DNA of 64,000 nt from Tunicatimonas sp964551335 (GTDB lineage Bacteria; Bacteroidota; Bacteroidia; Cytophagales; Cyclobacteriaceae): assembly GCA_964551335.1 (NCBI GenBank), contig CAZKCO010000029.1, positions 23,129-87,128 on the forward strand. The letters are read 5' to 3'. The first letter of the stretch is position 1; each line of letters opens with the position of its first letter. Below, piece by piece: positions 24,838 to 33,392 of this stretch. The translations under genes and the position numbers were made by a program. The notes under the pieces were generated by a model. It was not told the origin of the DNA and searched no databases. It saw only the letters and a program-made list of their open reading frames with translations.

Positions 24838-25169
24838 TTCATTCTTGTTTTTTACTGTAAGACATGAAATTTGCGGGCATACTTTCAGCAGGTCTTAGCT
24901 TGAGAAAAATACCCTAGAGATCACTGAGTCAATTTTTCGTGTAGGGCAATACGGTAACTACCAATGGCATAGATAGAAGGCTTCTGGTGAGAATATCATT
25001 TTTTTATCTATATCAACCAATGATCAAGCTCATTACGGGCGGTGACCCATATCAGTGCAGTTTGTTATAAAAAAAGCCAGATTGAAAGCAAAAGTAGATT
25101 AATACTGGAAATCGTAACAGAGGCTCGTATGCTATTTATTCTTCGAGTCAGGATTCGGATATAGTTAAA
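24838..25169. other. Divergent promoter region between cyclase and SRPBCC-like gene
   Basis: A 332-bp stretch with no open frame of note. It holds the dyad listed at 25043-25054. No clear TAnnTTTG box is seen on either strand. Confidence 0.5.
25043..25054. promoter_or_regulatory. Crp/Fnr-like dyad TGAC-N4-ATCA
   Basis: TGAC (25043-25046), CCAT, ATCA (25051-25054), within GGTGACCCATATCAGTG. A closely similar string occurs at 26550-26566. The half-sites resemble those bound by Crp/Fnr-family regulators. It lies about 115 bp upstream of the ATG at 25170. Confidence 0.35.
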
Positions 25170-25823
25170 ATGAAACAGTTAAACGAGGTGATGAAACACA
25201 AGATAGTCAAAGGTATTTTGCTCATGGTGGCTATTTTCTTGGTAGTGTTTATTGGCTTAGTGGTTTCATCGATGATCTATGATAGATCCGATCCGCGGGC
25301 GCTTCCCAACGCTTATCGGAGCGTTGATACGGTTATTATTGACCGTCCCGTCAGTGAGGTTTTTCGGTTCATACAGTACGAAATCCCATCCGTCTATACC
25401 CAATTGAGCCCAATGCACGAGAAGTTTGAGATAGTAAATCGCGATGCCCTGATTGTAGGAGCGGAGATTGACTGTGTGGAAGGTGATGATAAAGAAGTTG
25501 TCCGTAATCGTTACTTGGTGACTGAGGTGGTCGAGAATAAGCTGATTGCCATGTCCTCTAAACCGACCCGGGTGTACAACCGCAAGACTGGCAAACTAAC
25601 CGCCGAAGTTGATGTATATGATTACTTTGACTTTGAGCCGATAGGCCCCAACCAGACCAAGATGATACAAACGGTGGTACTGGATATGAAAAACCCATTT
25701 ATTAAATCCTTCATCGATATTGCCGCCTTCCTCTCCGGAACACGCGGTGACTGGGAACAACAATTTAGCGAGCAGACGCGAAACTTGGCCCTTTTTGCCG
25801 AAAAAGCACAATTTGCCGACTAG
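25170..25823 (+). CDS. Membrane-anchored SRPBCC-like protein
   Basis: A 217-residue protein with one N-terminal transmembrane helix (about residues 13-37, LLMVAIFLVVFIGLVV) followed by a domain beginning RSVDTVIIDRPVSEVFRFIQ. That opening, and the alternation of strands ending in a long C-terminal helix (EQQFSEQTRNLALFAEKAQ), match the START/SRPBCC hydrophobic-ligand fold. The domain should lie outside the cytoplasm if the helix is a signal anchor. The gene ends 22 bp before a multi-span membrane protein gene, so both are probably one operon. Confidence 0.65.
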   Translation: MKQLNEVMKHKIVKGILLMVAIFLVVFIGLVVSSMIYDRSDPRALPNAYRSVDTVIIDRPVSEVFRFIQYEIPSVYTQLSPMHEKFEIVNRDALIVGAEIDCVEGDDKEVVRNRYLVTEVVENKLIAMSSKPTRVYNRKTGKLTAEVDVYDYFDFEPIGPNQTKMIQTVVLDMKNPFIKSFIDIAAFLSGTRGDWEQQFSEQTRNLALFAEKAQFAD

Positions 25824-25845
25824 ACTGAGTCGGAGATAGTATAGT

Positions 25846-26505
25846 ATGGACAGAAATAATAAATATTACAATCAAAAAACCAGAGTAACGGCAACGGTCA
25901 TTGCTATTCTTCTGGGGATGTCCGGGTTTTTTAATCATGGTCTGTTTGAAGTTCTGCAAGGAAATAAGCCTACCAACGGATTCTACATCGAAGCAATTGG
26001 CGAAGCCCATAGGTTCTGGCTTCACGGAACAGAAGGGGCTTTTACGCTAATTCCAAACTTTTTGATTACCGGAATTTTTGCCATGCTGGTTAGTGTAGCC
26101 GTTATTATCTGGGCTGTTAAATTTCTTCATAAAGAACACGGTGCCACGGTCTTTCTGTTGCTCATGATAACACTAACGCTATTTGGCGGAGGAATCGGGC
26201 ACATTGTCCTTTTTCTTCCCACTTGGGCGTATGCAACCAGAATCAATAAACCTTTACTGTGGTGGAAAAAAATATTATCGGAAAAGGTCAGAAAAGTACT
26301 GGTCCAACTGTGGATGCCGCTGCTCCTAATCACGTCCTTATCCTGGCTAATGGTCATGGAATTAGGGATATTTGGTTTGTTTCCCAATCAGACTGATCCT
26401 GATGTTCTCCTGAATATCACTTTTGGCTTTGTACTGTTAACGGTAGTCCTGGCGAATTTCACCTTCATTTGCGGATTGGCGAGTGATATTGAAGAGCGAC
26501 GTTAG
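25846..26505 (+). CDS. Multi-span membrane protein, unknown
   Basis: A 219-residue integral membrane protein with about five hydrophobic segments (near residues 15-33, 62-85, 95-122, 145-165 and 185-208). No family was recognised. The loop GLFEVLQGNKPTNGFYIEAIGEAHRF between the first and second segments is well ordered and could be functional. Its start ATG lies 22 bp after the SRPBCC-like gene. Immediately downstream lies the ABC-ATPase remnant. Confidence 0.65.
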   Translation: MDRNNKYYNQKTRVTATVIAILLGMSGFFNHGLFEVLQGNKPTNGFYIEAIGEAHRFWLHGTEGAFTLIPNFLITGIFAMLVSVAVIIWAVKFLHKEHGATVFLLLMITLTLFGGGIGHIVLFLPTWAYATRINKPLLWWKKILSEKVRKVLVQLWMPLLLITSLSWLMVMELGIFGLFPNQTDPDVLLNITFGFVLLTVVLANFTFICGLASDIEERR

Positions 26506-26551
26506 AACCAACTACGCTCAATACGTTGGTGGTTTGTTTCATCAGAGGTGG

Positions 26552-26563
26552 TGATACAGATCA
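26552..26563. promoter_or_regulatory. Crp/Fnr-like dyad TGAT-N4-ATCA ahead of the ABC remnant
   Basis: TGAT (26552-26555), ACAG, ATCA (26560-26563) inside GGTGGTGATACAGATCAGTG. It shares 11 of 13 bases with GGTTTTGATACAG in the element found twice in the FtsX array. It lies 19 bp upstream of the ATPase remnant. Confidence 0.35.
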
Positions 26564-26581
26564 GTGGAGTTTGGTTTGGAA

Positions 26582-26722
26582 ATGATCATACTAGAAGAAA
26601 ACATGACCTTCATCTTCTCTACCCATGATCAGCGGGTAATTGACCGGGCCCGACGGGTTGTTCAACTAGTAGATGGGCAAATCAGCTCGGATGTAGCGCG
26701 AGAGCCAGCTATGGCAAGATAA
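26582..26722 (+). pseudogene. C-terminal remnant of a LolD/MacB-type ABC ATPase
   Basis: The frame from ATG 26582 to TAA 26722 encodes 46 residues that match only the tail of such ATPases: the H-loop FIFSTHD at residues 11-16, RVIDRARRVVQLVDG at 18-32 and the terminal QISSD. The Walker A, signature (LSGGQ) and Walker B parts are absent upstream, where a spacer with a dyad is found. It is therefore a truncated relic. ATPases of this type energise FtsX-type permeases such as the six at 47-64 kb, so this may be a trace of a once complete transporter. Confidence 0.75.
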
Positions 26723-27068
26723 GCGAAAGTACAATGGATGCTTGGTATTCGGTCTGGAGATTATTGTGCTGCTCACCGTTGGGTAGATTGCCCAGGAAAC
26801 TTGCAAAGAATAAGAACCATGGTCCTCCAAAATAAGAGTATCAAGCTATCGCTAAACTACTGTTCTTTCGGATAAAGTGGAGTTTTTAAAGCAAAGAAAA
26901 TTAGAATTTATTATACTAATTTTAAATTGAAAATACTCAACGGTCGCCTCGCGATTGCAAATTCTTAAATTATTGATCTAAACGAGCAGCTAATAAATAT
27001 TTGAAAAAGTATCTTACGTGATCTTTACTAACTATTAAGGTCCGTGCATTAAAACAAGAACTCTCACT
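26723..27068. other. 346 bp after the ATPase remnant, no intact gene
   Basis: Frames are short. From about 26732, one frame reads NGCLVFGLEIIVLLTVG before a stop at 26790, a hydrophobic string that could be a decayed membrane gene, possibly the permease once encoded downstream. No terminator or promoter is clear. Confidence 0.4.
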
Positions 27069-28787
27069 ATGCAATTTACTCCTCAGAAGATGGTAGGCTG
27101 GTACCAGGTTCGGCAACTGATGTTTACCGGACTGAAGGCGCTGCTTTCGTATATTTTTGGAAACTACTCCGACCGGCGCGAGATACAAGCGGCCCTCAGT
27201 GGCTCCGACCGCTTTGACTTCAGTCAGGCTGACGAACTTTGGTTTGATTACGTAGCCGATGTGGGTGATGGGTTTAATTCTACCTACTCGGTAGCTAAAC
27301 TACTGGCTCAGGAGCAATTAACCATCGGTAAGTACCAAACGCAACGGGGCGATATTCTGATTATGGGAGGCGATCAAGTGTACCCTACCCCGGAAATGCA
27401 AGAATACGAGAACCGCCTGAAGGGGCCTTACTCGGCAGCCCTTCCTCGCGATCACAGCCAGCCTTCTCCGGCCTTATTTGCTATTCCGGGAAACCACGAT
27501 TGGTATGATGGACTTACTAATTTTCTGAAGGTGTTTTGTCAGGAGCGGCACATTGGGCAGTGGCAAACCCATCAGAAGCGAAGCTACTGGGCAGTGCAGC
27601 TACCCCATCGGTACTGGATTTGGGGGATTGATATCCAACTTAATTCCGATATTGACCAACCGCAAAAGAACTACTTCAACGATGTGGTTGACCAGTATAT
27701 GCGACCAGGAGATAAGGTTATTCTTTGCACGGCCGAGCCCAGCTGGGTATTTAATGACCGCTATCGGGAAGAAGACTCCTATGAGCGTCTACGTTTCTTT
27801 GAGCAGCGCTTTATTCTGGATAATCAGTTTGAGTTGGTTGCCACCCTATCGGGCGACCTGCACCACTACGCCCGCTACGCCAAGATTGAGGACGATCAGG
27901 AAACTCTCCAACGTATTACTGCGGGCGGTGGAGGAGCTTTTCTGCATCCTACTCATAACTTAAGAGAGCATTTTCGGAAAGTAGAAGATGAGGAACTGGA
28001 TCTGAAAGCAGTTTTTCCAAATAAGGAGAAATCGCGGCAACTAGTATTCAAGAATCTGCGGTTTCCTTTCTTAAATTCTAGCTTTTCATTCTTTATTGGG
28101 GTGTTTTACCTGCTACTAACCTGGGTACTGGAAACCGACGCCAGTCGGGGCGCCTTCTCTCTGTTGGAGCGACTAAGCAACACCAGTAGTTTATGGTTGG
28201 CCTTCGATGCTTTCTTTCACGTGCTAATCCGTAGCCCGCTGGCGTTTATTACCGGATTGTTGCTGGTAGCGGGGTTTACCTGGTTTGCCGATGAGAATGC
28301 TGGTAAATCTAAGTATACCTGGATGATAGGGCTGCTGCACGGTGGCTCGCATTTGCTGGTATGCAGTTTATTGATCTGGGCATTTGCCAGTATTAATCTG
28401 GGTTATTTAGGATATGAAGTCATTAGCGTAGTGCAGGTTGTATTATTTGCCGCAGAGATGCTAGTGCTGGGTAGCATCTGTGGTGGCACCTTAGTGGGTC
28501 TGTATCTACTGCTGAGCAATCTGGTGTTAGGCATTCACGATAACGAAGCTTTTTCGGCTTTGCACGAAGAAGATTACAAAAACTTTCTACGCTTTCATAT
28601 AACCCCTACGAAGCTAACGATCTATCCGGTAGGTATTGAGCATATACAGAAGCACTGGAAAAAGCAGAAAACCAAACCACTTACCTTTACTGGGGAGCTT
28701 CCGAAAGTTCATTTGATTGAATCACCCATTCGTATTCCATTAAAGGCCACTATACCAGATGCGAAGATTTCGGTAGCGAGTTCATGA
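27069..28787 (+). CDS. Calcineurin-like metallophosphoesterase fused to a membrane domain
   Basis: A 572-residue protein with a phosphoesterase domain at about residues 55-310: DVGDG, MGGDQVYP, IPGNHDWYD and SGDLHHYARY are its metal-binding blocks I-V in the usual order. After that come roughly six hydrophobic segments from residue 340 to 490 and a cytoplasmic tail of about 70 residues. The active site is predicted to be on the cytoplasmic side because no signal precedes it. The substrate (nucleotide, phospholipid or phosphoprotein) cannot be read. It is convergent with ppiD. Confidence 0.85.
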   Translation: MQFTPQKMVGWYQVRQLMFTGLKALLSYIFGNYSDRREIQAALSGSDRFDFSQADELWFDYVADVGDGFNSTYSVAKLLAQEQLTIGKYQTQRGDILIMGGDQVYPTPEMQEYENRLKGPYSAALPRDHSQPSPALFAIPGNHDWYDGLTNFLKVFCQERHIGQWQTHQKRSYWAVQLPHRYWIWGIDIQLNSDIDQPQKNYFNDVVDQYMRPGDKVILCTAEPSWVFNDRYREEDSYERLRFFEQRFILDNQFELVATLSGDLHHYARYAKIEDDQETLQRITAGGGGAFLHPTHNLREHFRKVEDEELDLKAVFPNKEKSRQLVFKNLRFPFLNSSFSFFIGVFYLLLTWVLETDASRGAFSLLERLSNTSSLWLAFDAFFHVLIRSPLAFITGLLLVAGFTWFADENAGKSKYTWMIGLLHGGSHLLVCSLLIWAFASINLGYLGYEVISVVQVVLFAAEMLVLGSICGGTLVGLYLLLSNLVLGIHDNEAFSALHEEDYKNFLRFHITPTKLTIYPVGIEHIQKHWKKQKTKPLTFTGELPKVHLIESPIRIPLKATIPDAKISVASS

Positions 28788-28816
28788 AAAAAGCGGAAAG
28801 ATTACTCCTTCCGCTT
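28786..28816 (-). terminator. Rho-independent terminator of ppiD
   Basis: AAGCGGAA (28791-28798) pairs with TTCCGCTT (28809-28816). Read on the minus strand, the stem ends in TTTTTT (28792-28787). It is 25 bp after the ppiD stop and touches the end of the convergent phosphoesterase gene. Confidence 0.85.
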
Positions 28817-28840
28817 ATCCTGTGCTTGAGTACCGGGTGA

Positions 28841-30952
28841 TTAAAAGAACTTGTAGCGTTCGTCTTCGATATCAGCAAAATCCTGTACAGCTTCAGCAAT
28901 ATTGAAGCCCACTCGGGTCTGTCGTTGCTGCTTAAGCTGATCCTTATAGGTAGCGTAGTCTGCAATTTCGGGAGCATCAGTTAAAGCTTCCAGCTCGATG
29001 ATCACCACGCCGTTTTCGGTGGTAATAGGGTCAGAAACCTGGCCGGGCTCCATAGCAAATGCTTTACCAATGGCCTTAGCGGCAAAACCAACATTAGGCA
29101 ATGTGTTAGTAGTTAGCTTTAGGTCACTGCTGGAGTATACGTTGGCATCAGCCCCGTAAGCATCAGCCTTTTCCTGTAGGCTACCCGATAGCTCGTTGAG
29201 CTTCTGAACAATCACCTCACCTTTTTTCTTCGCTTTTACCTTGGCTTCTACTTCGGCCCGTACATCTTCCAGTTTGGCAGTTCCTTCTTCAGTTTTTCCG
29301 GTGAGCACCGCCACTACGTAGGCATCTTCCAGTTCAAACACCTCCGAAATATCACCCACCTCTGCGTCGCGGAAAGCCCACTGTACTACCTGACGGGCAC
29401 CATTTAGACCAGTGACGGTCTGGGCGTTTTTAGATACGTTTTCAGCTACCCTCGCGTCCAGAGAGTCCTGGCTGGAGCGAGATACGAAGCTATCAAAGCC
29501 ACTGATCTCGCTGGCAAACAAGTCGGCTTCCCGGAAGGCTTCATCGCGGGTTTGGTCGCTAGGGTATAACTCTCTCTCTACCGCAGCAATCTTATAAGCC
29601 TGATTGGTGGGAGCTTCGGTTACATTGATAATATGGTAACCATAATCGGTTTTGATCAGTCGGTTGATAAGTCCAGTATTGTTACTCTGAAAAACAGCGT
29701 TTTCAAACGGCTCTACCATACGTCCTTCGGGAAACCACCCTAAGTCACCACCCTGAGCGGATGATCCGTCTTCGCTGTTTTCGCGAGCAAGTTCGGCGAA
29801 ATCAGCTCCATTGCGCAATTGGTTTAATAAGCCCTGAGCTTCCTGACGAGCTTCAGCCTCAGTACGACTATCGTCTGTCTTAATCAGAATATGACTGGCA
29901 CGAGCGTAACTAACGGTGTCCTCGTATACTTCAGAAACCTTATACAGGGTGTATACATCCCCCTGCTGAAACGGTCCGTACACCTGGCCTTCGGTGAAAG
30001 TGGCGGCACTATCAGTAAGCACGGCTGGTAAAGTTCCGGGGTTATAAGTCTGAAACGGAGCACCTACTACTGCATCGGTATTAATAATAGCGAAAGTAGA
30101 GTCGTTAGAAGCTGCTGCAAAATCGAGCTTCAGCTCCTCCATATCCGCAGTAAAGTCCTCAACATCAATTTCGGAAGGAATGATGGGAAAGCGAACGTAC
30201 TGCAGCGATCGCCCTGCTTCTACTTCGTATTCTTTTTGGTTCTTATTCAGGTAGTTCTGTAGTTCAGCATCGGTAACACTCACAGCAGAGTCGCCTACGG
30301 CGTAGAAGGGAACATACAGGTACTGCACTTCGGCTACTTTGTTTTCCAGTATGTACTGTTGCTTGGCCTCTTCTTGCGTGATGTAGTTTCCGGCAAGTAG
30401 CAGGTTATCGTACTTAATGCGCTCGCGAGCATCACTCAGGTTTTGCTCGTATAGCTGCCAGGATATCTGCTGGTCGGGCTGAAGTTGGGGTAGGGCTTGC
30501 AGATAATTCAATAGGCGTTCGCGGTCAAATTCGCCGGTGTTAGGGTCAGTAAACGACTGACGGATACCCGGATCAATATTGTTGCCCTGCACCATGTCAA
30601 TCAGTTCGCGCTCAGTCACCTCCACACCTAGTTTTTCAAATTCCTGGCCGAAGGCTTTCTCCGCTACCAACTTGTTCCAGGCTTGCTGCCGCAGCGAGTT
30701 CATTTCTTGCTCAGAAGGCTGTTGCTGGGTACGTAGCGCATAGTTAGCTTTCTGTTCGTTAATCGCCTGCTGGTATTCTTCAAGCGAGACCGTCTGGCCG
30801 GCAATCTCGCCCACTTCAGTATCAGGCCCGCCTAAGAGCTGACCACCGGAGCTATTGAATACATCACCACCTACAACAAACAGGGTAAGGCCTACAGCTA
30901 CTGCGCCGACAATTAAAGCCGTTTTCTCCCGAATTTTTCCAATTAATGACAT
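28841..30952 (-). CDS. ppiD: PpiD-like membrane-anchored peptidyl-prolyl isomerase
   Basis: A 703-residue periplasmic chaperone held by one N-terminal helix (residues 13-30, ALIVGAVAVGLTLFVVGG). A SurA/PpiD N-terminal chaperone region follows to about residue 230. The parvulin domain starts near residue 349 with ASHILIKTDD and continues through GGDLGWFPEGRMV and PFENAVF, the residues shaping its active site. A helical C-terminal part completes the length, typical for Bacteroidota PpiD homologues. It helps newly exported and outer-membrane proteins fold. It is the last gene of the leftward envelope cluster, with its own terminator and its own candidate promoter. Confidence 0.92.
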   Translation of the reverse strand: MSLIGKIREKTALIVGAVAVGLTLFVVGGDVFNSSGGQLLGGPDTEVGEIAGQTVSLEEYQQAINEQKANYALRTQQQPSEQEMNSLRQQAWNKLVAEKAFGQEFEKLGVEVTERELIDMVQGNNIDPGIRQSFTDPNTGEFDRERLLNYLQALPQLQPDQQISWQLYEQNLSDARERIKYDNLLLAGNYITQEEAKQQYILENKVAEVQYLYVPFYAVGDSAVSVTDAELQNYLNKNQKEYEVEAGRSLQYVRFPIIPSEIDVEDFTADMEELKLDFAAASNDSTFAIINTDAVVGAPFQTYNPGTLPAVLTDSAATFTEGQVYGPFQQGDVYTLYKVSEVYEDTVSYARASHILIKTDDSRTEAEARQEAQGLLNQLRNGADFAELARENSEDGSSAQGGDLGWFPEGRMVEPFENAVFQSNNTGLINRLIKTDYGYHIINVTEAPTNQAYKIAAVERELYPSDQTRDEAFREADLFASEISGFDSFVSRSSQDSLDARVAENVSKNAQTVTGLNGARQVVQWAFRDAEVGDISEVFELEDAYVVAVLTGKTEEGTAKLEDVRAEVEAKVKAKKKGEVIVQKLNELSGSLQEKADAYGADANVYSSSDLKLTTNTLPNVGFAAKAIGKAFAMEPGQVSDPITTENGVVIIELEALTDAPEIADYATYKDQLKQQRQTRVGFNIAEAVQDFADIEDERYKFF

Positions 30953-31076
30953 ATATCTACTGTGTTATAATTTTAAGGTGTTTTTGTGCTAGCCTGCGAC
31001 CTACCATTACCGGTAGTATTTGACTAGCCAAGAACAAAAACTTATTAGTCCTGACGAATATTTTTTTAACGAACCG

Positions 31077-31084
31077 CAAAGATA
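31077..31084 (-). promoter_or_regulatory. Bacteroidota -7 box for ppiD
   Basis: Reads TATCTTTG on the minus strand, an exact match to TAnnTTTG, 125 bp upstream of the ppiD start in the spacer behind the CNNM gene. Without transcript mapping it is a candidate. Confidence 0.5.
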
Positions 31085-31183
31085 AAAATTTCGTGTGATT
31101 TTCTGACGAAAACTTCCTTATCCGTGCTAGTTACCTCGTGCTGAGCTTATTATAATAAGCAAAAACACTAAAAAAATAGTTTA

Positions 31184-32467
31184 TTATTCGGAAGCTTTTT
31201 TAGGAGGAATAGTCACCTTCACGTTATCGATCCGGTTATCGCCCATCGACATAATAGTAAACGTATAGGTGTCGGCGGGAATGACATCGCCCTTGATCGG
31301 AATTTCGCCAGTAAGGCTGAGAATATAACCACCTAGCGTATCGTATTCGCCTTCGGGTAAATCCCAGTTGTACTTTTCGTTCAGGTAATCTATCTCGTGG
31401 CGGGCACTAATTAGATAGTTATCTTCGTCAATTTTCAACTCTACCCAGTCTTCATCGTCGTGCTCGTCCTGAATCTCCCCAAAGATTTCCTCAATAATAT
31501 CTTCCATACTTACGATCCCGGCGGTGCCACCAAATTCATCTACCACCAGAGCCAGACTCTTGTGCTCGGTAATGAACTGTATCATTAGCTCGTTGGCCGG
31601 AATGGTTTCCGGTACGATGATGATAGGGGTAAGTATCTGCTGGATAGTGGTAGGCTTCTTGAATAGCTCCAGCGAGTGGCAGTAGCCAATTACATTGTCG
31701 ATGGTTTCTTTATAGATTAGAATTTTAGAGTGGCCACTCTCAATAAAAGCTTTTTTCAATTCCTCAATATCGTCTTCAACGTCTACTGCTATTACCTCAG
31801 TGCGCGGAATCAGGCACTCACGAACCTTTACAGTCTTAAACTCCAGGGCATTAGTAAAGATTTTAGCGTTGATCTTAGGACCGGTTTCCGCCGACTGCTC
31901 TTCCTGCAGGGACTCGCTAAGAGTATTTTTTACGTAATTATTCAGGTCAGTAAGCCCAAATACCGGTTTGTCATTACGATAATCAAACCCCAGTACGTAG
32001 ACGATCACCCAGCGGGATACTTTATCAATAATCCACACCGGAATAAACAGAAGTATATAAATGAGCGCAAAGGGAAGGGTTAGTAATGAGAGAAGGCCGT
32101 TGGGGTCAATTAGAAAAACGCTCTTAGGAGTAAACTCAGCGATGGTCAACACAATGATCGTAGCAATAATCGTCTGGCATAACAGTACTAATACGTCATT
32201 GGGAAGATATTGAGCCAGCCAGGGCTCTAGTAGCGCAGCAATAAAATACGAATACAGTACTAGTGCCAGATTATTACCTACTAAGGTAGTACCGATAAAT
32301 CGGGTAGGGAATTTGGTAAAGTGGGAGAGTATACGGCCGGATAATGAACCTCGCTGGTTAGCCAGTTCAATACGTAGCTTATCAGCCGATATAAACGCAA
32401 TCTCGATACCTGAGAAAAAGGCCGAAAAAAGTAAACACATTAAAACAATAACCCAAACTATATCCAT
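31184..32467 (-). CDS. CNNM/CorC-family membrane protein (hemolysin-like, GldE-type layout)
   Basis: From the ATG at 32467 the protein has 427 residues; the frame extends 13 codons further to a TTG with no signal logic. A DUF21/CNNM transmembrane domain spans about residues 1-175 (VLMCLLFSAFFSGIEIAFIS, then two or three more helices). Two CBS modules fall at about 195-330, including HSKILIYKETIDNVIGY and EHKSLALVVDEFGGTAGIV, and a CorC_HlyC domain ends the protein (IDEDNYLISARHEIDYLNE). These proteins regulate or carry out divalent-cation export. GldE of gliding motility shares this layout, but no gldD is adjacent. Confidence 0.88.
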   Translation of the reverse strand: MDIVWVIVLMCLLFSAFFSGIEIAFISADKLRIELANQRGSLSGRILSHFTKFPTRFIGTTLVGNNLALVLYSYFIAALLEPWLAQYLPNDVLVLLCQTIIATIIVLTIAEFTPKSVFLIDPNGLLSLLTLPFALIYILLFIPVWIIDKVSRWVIVYVLGFDYRNDKPVFGLTDLNNYVKNTLSESLQEEQSAETGPKINAKIFTNALEFKTVKVRECLIPRTEVIAVDVEDDIEELKKAFIESGHSKILIYKETIDNVIGYCHSLELFKKPTTIQQILTPIIIVPETIPANELMIQFITEHKSLALVVDEFGGTAGIVSMEDIIEEIFGEIQDEHDDEDWVELKIDEDNYLISARHEIDYLNEKYNWDLPEGEYDTLGGYILSLTGEIPIKGDVIPADTYTFTIMSMGDNRIDNVKVTIPPKKASE

Positions 32468-32535
32468 GGCGGGAAAAACTCGATCGTAGGCTAAAAGATA
32501 GAACAATTAGCGGCAAAAAAACATAATGGACAGTA

Positions 32536-32760
32536 CTATTTCTTGACGGATTTCTTTTTCTTATTTAACGGCTTGGGCTTGGGGTTTTCTTCTTCTTTAC
32601 TACTCTGGGTTCTTCGCCGGTGATTGTACCAAAGCAACAGCCCTACCGAGAGCATAAATAACCAATAGGAGTAAGCAATACCCACCGTCATGGTTTCGTA
32701 TACCCCGATAATGAAGAGTCCTACGCATAGGAAAAAAATGATAGCATCAGCTAGCCGCAT
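32536..32760 (-). CDS. Small membrane protein with a lysine-rich tail
   Basis: Seventy-four residues: two hydrophobic segments (about 5-22 and 29-46) followed by a highly basic tail ending KKKKSVKK. No family was recognised. The gene starts one base before the lptC stop and precedes the CNNM gene by 68 bp, so it is almost certainly co-transcribed with both. Confidence 0.75.
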   Translation of the reverse strand: MRLADAIIFFLCVGLFIIGVYETMTVGIAYSYWLFMLSVGLLLWYNHRRRTQSSKEEENPKPKPLNKKKKSVKK

Positions 32761-32761
32761 A

Positions 32762-33292
32762 TTATTCTAATGAAAAAATCCCAGTTGGTTTTAAAATTTC
32801 GTAGGATGAAAAGTCTTCCTCGGCTTCTAGTCCTTCGCCCATTAAAATCTCACCTTCTGATTCGATTTCTACGTAGCGATCAGTATTAATGCTGTGCTTA
32901 TTCCGTTCCCAGTGCAAGATTTCAGTTTCTAGCTTTTCCCCGCTTTCCAGGTTTTTCACTACCACTTCTCCGGTAGCGGTATATTTGTCTTCCTCTTTGT
33001 TATAGTAGCCTTGATTAGCTCTGATAGAAGTGGTTTTTGCTCCCAACTCATCAAAAAACTCAATGTAAATACCTTCGGGAAAATCCTGGTCGCCATTTAA
33101 GTACTGCAACTGCCGCTGGGCTTCTAGCTTGATGCGTACCTGCGCCGAGTCACTGTATAGTATTTCAATATTGGTGGCCTCCATCACTGGGCCATCATAT
33201 TCTTTAAAATCATCAGCAGTCTGGCTGTCATCATCACATCCCCAAGTCAAACCAGCCATTATAAACAATATGGTACAAAACCAGCGAGTCAT
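32762..33292 (-). CDS. lptC: LptC-like LPS-export lipoprotein
   Basis: The 176-residue protein begins with a lipoprotein signal ending TWGC, so Cys19 is the lipid site. The mature part is a beta-rich jelly-roll of LptC length: DSAQVRIKLEAQ, GIYIEFFDELG, NQGYYNKEEDKYTATGEVVV and GEKLETEILHW alternate strands and turns in the family pattern. LptC bridges the inner-membrane ABC transporter LptBFG and LptA in moving lipopolysaccharide. None of those partners is in the window. A strong terminator separates it from the TPR gene upstream, so it may be read from its own promoter, although no TAnnTTTG box was found. Confidence 0.87.
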   Translation of the reverse strand: MTRWFCTILFIMAGLTWGCDDDSQTADDFKEYDGPVMEATNIEILYSDSAQVRIKLEAQRQLQYLNGDQDFPEGIYIEFFDELGAKTTSIRANQGYYNKEEDKYTATGEVVVKNLESGEKLETEILHWERNKHSINTDRYVEIESEGEILMGEGLEAEEDFSSYEILKPTGIFSLE

Positions 33293-33320
33293 ATCGTTTG
33301 ATTTACTACTTCTATTGACG

Positions 33321-33371
33321 AAAAAAAGCCATTTCCCGTTGCGGAAAAGCTTCCGCTGCCGAGAAATGGCT
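33321..33371 (-). terminator. Double-stem terminator after the TPR gene
   Basis: Outer stem AGCCATTTC (33327-33335) with GAAATGGCT (33363-33371); inner stem GCGGAA (33341-33346) with TTCCGC (33351-33356). On the minus strand the structure ends in TTTTTTT (33327-33321). It lies 22 bp beyond the TPR stop and upstream of lptC. Confidence 0.85.
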
Positions 33372-33392
33372 CCAAGTACTAAAAAGGCTGTT

